From: Aquificota bacterium
GTDB taxonomy: Bacteria; Aquificota; Aquificia; Aquificales; Hydrogenothermaceae
Length of the DNA: 5,809 bases
NCBI GenBank assembly: GCA_013153295.1
Contig: JAADEV010000059.1
Location: 1-5,809 of the forward strand
Direction: 5' to 3'
Both the position numbers and the translations under genes were made by a program. The notes below the pieces were generated by a model. That model did not search any database. It saw nothing but the letters and a program-made list of their open reading frames with translations, and was not told where the DNA came from. Shown piece after piece: positions 5,459-5,809 of this stretch. The first letter of the stretch is position 1; the number at the start of each line of letters is the position of its first letter.

Positions 5459-5767
5459 ATGGAAGTTATCTTTACTGTAATAGGGGTAGTATCACTTTTT
5501 GCAATACTGGTTATAATGTTTATCCTTGGGTATGAAGAAGCCCTAAAAACAAAAGTGGAAGACCCATTTGTCTATGAGGCATTTTTAGTAGGTGAAGGCT
5601 GGGACAAAGATGTTTTTGAAGAGTATGAAAAAATCATAGACATACTTGGTAGGGAGCCTTACGACGAGGAGATGAGAATATTCCTTGACCTTGTTGAAGA
5701 AGGATACCACGGAGATGTCCTTTTACAAAAATTCTTAGAAAGAATAAAAAAGAACCAGCATCATTAA
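5459..5767 (+). CDS. Uncharacterised membrane-anchored protein (102 aa)
   Basis: I do not recognise a family. The N-terminus is a hydrophobic segment from about V3 to G24 (VIFTVIGVVSLFAILVIMFI...), either a membrane anchor or an uncleaved signal; there is no lipobox or obvious signal peptidase site. The rest (about 25-102) is a predominantly helical, strongly acidic domain containing YEEALKTKVEDPF, FLVGEGWDKDVFEEYEKII, GREPYDEEMRIFLDLVEEGY and a basic end (LERIKKNQHH). It begins 2 bases after the trpD stop, with a near-perfect AGGAGGG binding site at 5447-5453 placed 5 bases before the ATG, so expression is likely and tied to trpD. The following gene starts 6 bases downstream. The function cannot be inferred from sequence; neither tryptophan synthesis nor isoprenoid synthesis is known to need such a protein. 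Confidence 0.85.
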   Translation: MEVIFTVIGVVSLFAILVIMFILGYEEALKTKVEDPFVYEAFLVGEGWDKDVFEEYEKIIDILGREPYDEEMRIFLDLVEEGYHGDVLLQKFLERIKKNQHH

Positions 5768-5773
5768 TTAACC

Positions 5774-5809
5774 ATGGAAAAAAAGATACTTTTATCACCG
5801 GCTAAAGTT
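5774..5809 (+). CDS. ispE: Start of probable 4-diphosphocytidyl-2-C-methyl-D-erythritol kinase (partial)
   Basis: Only 12 codons are visible, reading MEKKILLSPAKV before the window ends. A short Lys/Ile-rich start followed by SPAKV is the typical N-terminus of IspE, where it continues as SPAKVNLFL or SPAKINL. IspE is the GHMP-family kinase that phosphorylates CDP-methylerythritol in the MEP isoprenoid pathway. An in-frame TAA at 5765-5767, which is the stop of the previous gene, rules out an earlier start. No clear Shine-Dalgarno sequence precedes the ATG, so translation may depend on coupling with the upstream gene 6 bases away. The identification rests on a very short stretch and is an inference. 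Confidence 0.6.
   Translation, partial: MEKKILLSPAKV

Noticed and set aside
1..5809. CRISPR array, tRNA or rRNA gene, insertion sequence ends, or intrinsic terminators
   Set aside because: No regularly spaced repeats, cloverleaf, terminal inverted repeats or GC-rich hairpin followed by a T run were seen on reading both strands; both operons appear to continue past the window.

Overview
The window looks like a housekeeping stretch of a thermophilic bacterium, most likely a member of the Aquificota (Aquificales, Hydrogenothermaceae-like). This placement is inferred from several signs. The DNA is moderately AT-rich (about 40% GC by eye). Arginine is mostly AGG/AGA and isoleucine is often ATA. 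The proteins are rich in Lys and Glu. Genes are packed end to end with strong GAGGTG or AGGAGG ribosome binding sites. The gene content mixes unrelated pathways within one operon, as is known for Aquifex relatives. No 16S rRNA or other phylogenetic marker is present, so the placement is tentative.

Two divergent gene clusters flank a short control region at about 2555-2613. The leftward cluster (minus strand, 2554 down to 1) reads yraN, ispA (farnesyl diphosphate synthase), queF (preQ0 reductase), mtnB (methylthioribulose-1-phosphate dehydratase), then the 5' part of a PD-(D/E)XK/Rpn-type nuclease that runs off the left edge. Gaps are 3, 0, 13 and 11 bases, so this is probably one transcript, although the pathways (isoprenoids, tRNA queuosine, methionine salvage) are unrelated.

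The rightward cluster (plus strand, 2614 to 5809) reads a 35-residue single-pass membrane peptide, two small unrecognised proteins (79 and 97 residues), ychF (Obg-like ATPase), trpD (anthranilate phosphoribosyltransferase), a 102-residue membrane-anchored unrecognised protein, and the first 12 codons of what is probably ispE. The last four junctions are tight: an 11-base overlap and gaps of 15, 2 and 6 bases. The three genes at the 5' end are spaced more loosely, and a possible internal promoter with a palindrome sits between the first two.

The named genes are complete except at the window edges, and each keeps its family's key residues. I see no CRISPR array, tRNA, rRNA, insertion sequence ends or defence island. 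The least explained content is the set of four small proteins around ychF and trpD, the partial nuclease at the left edge and the divergent control region. I found no convincing undescribed multi-gene system.
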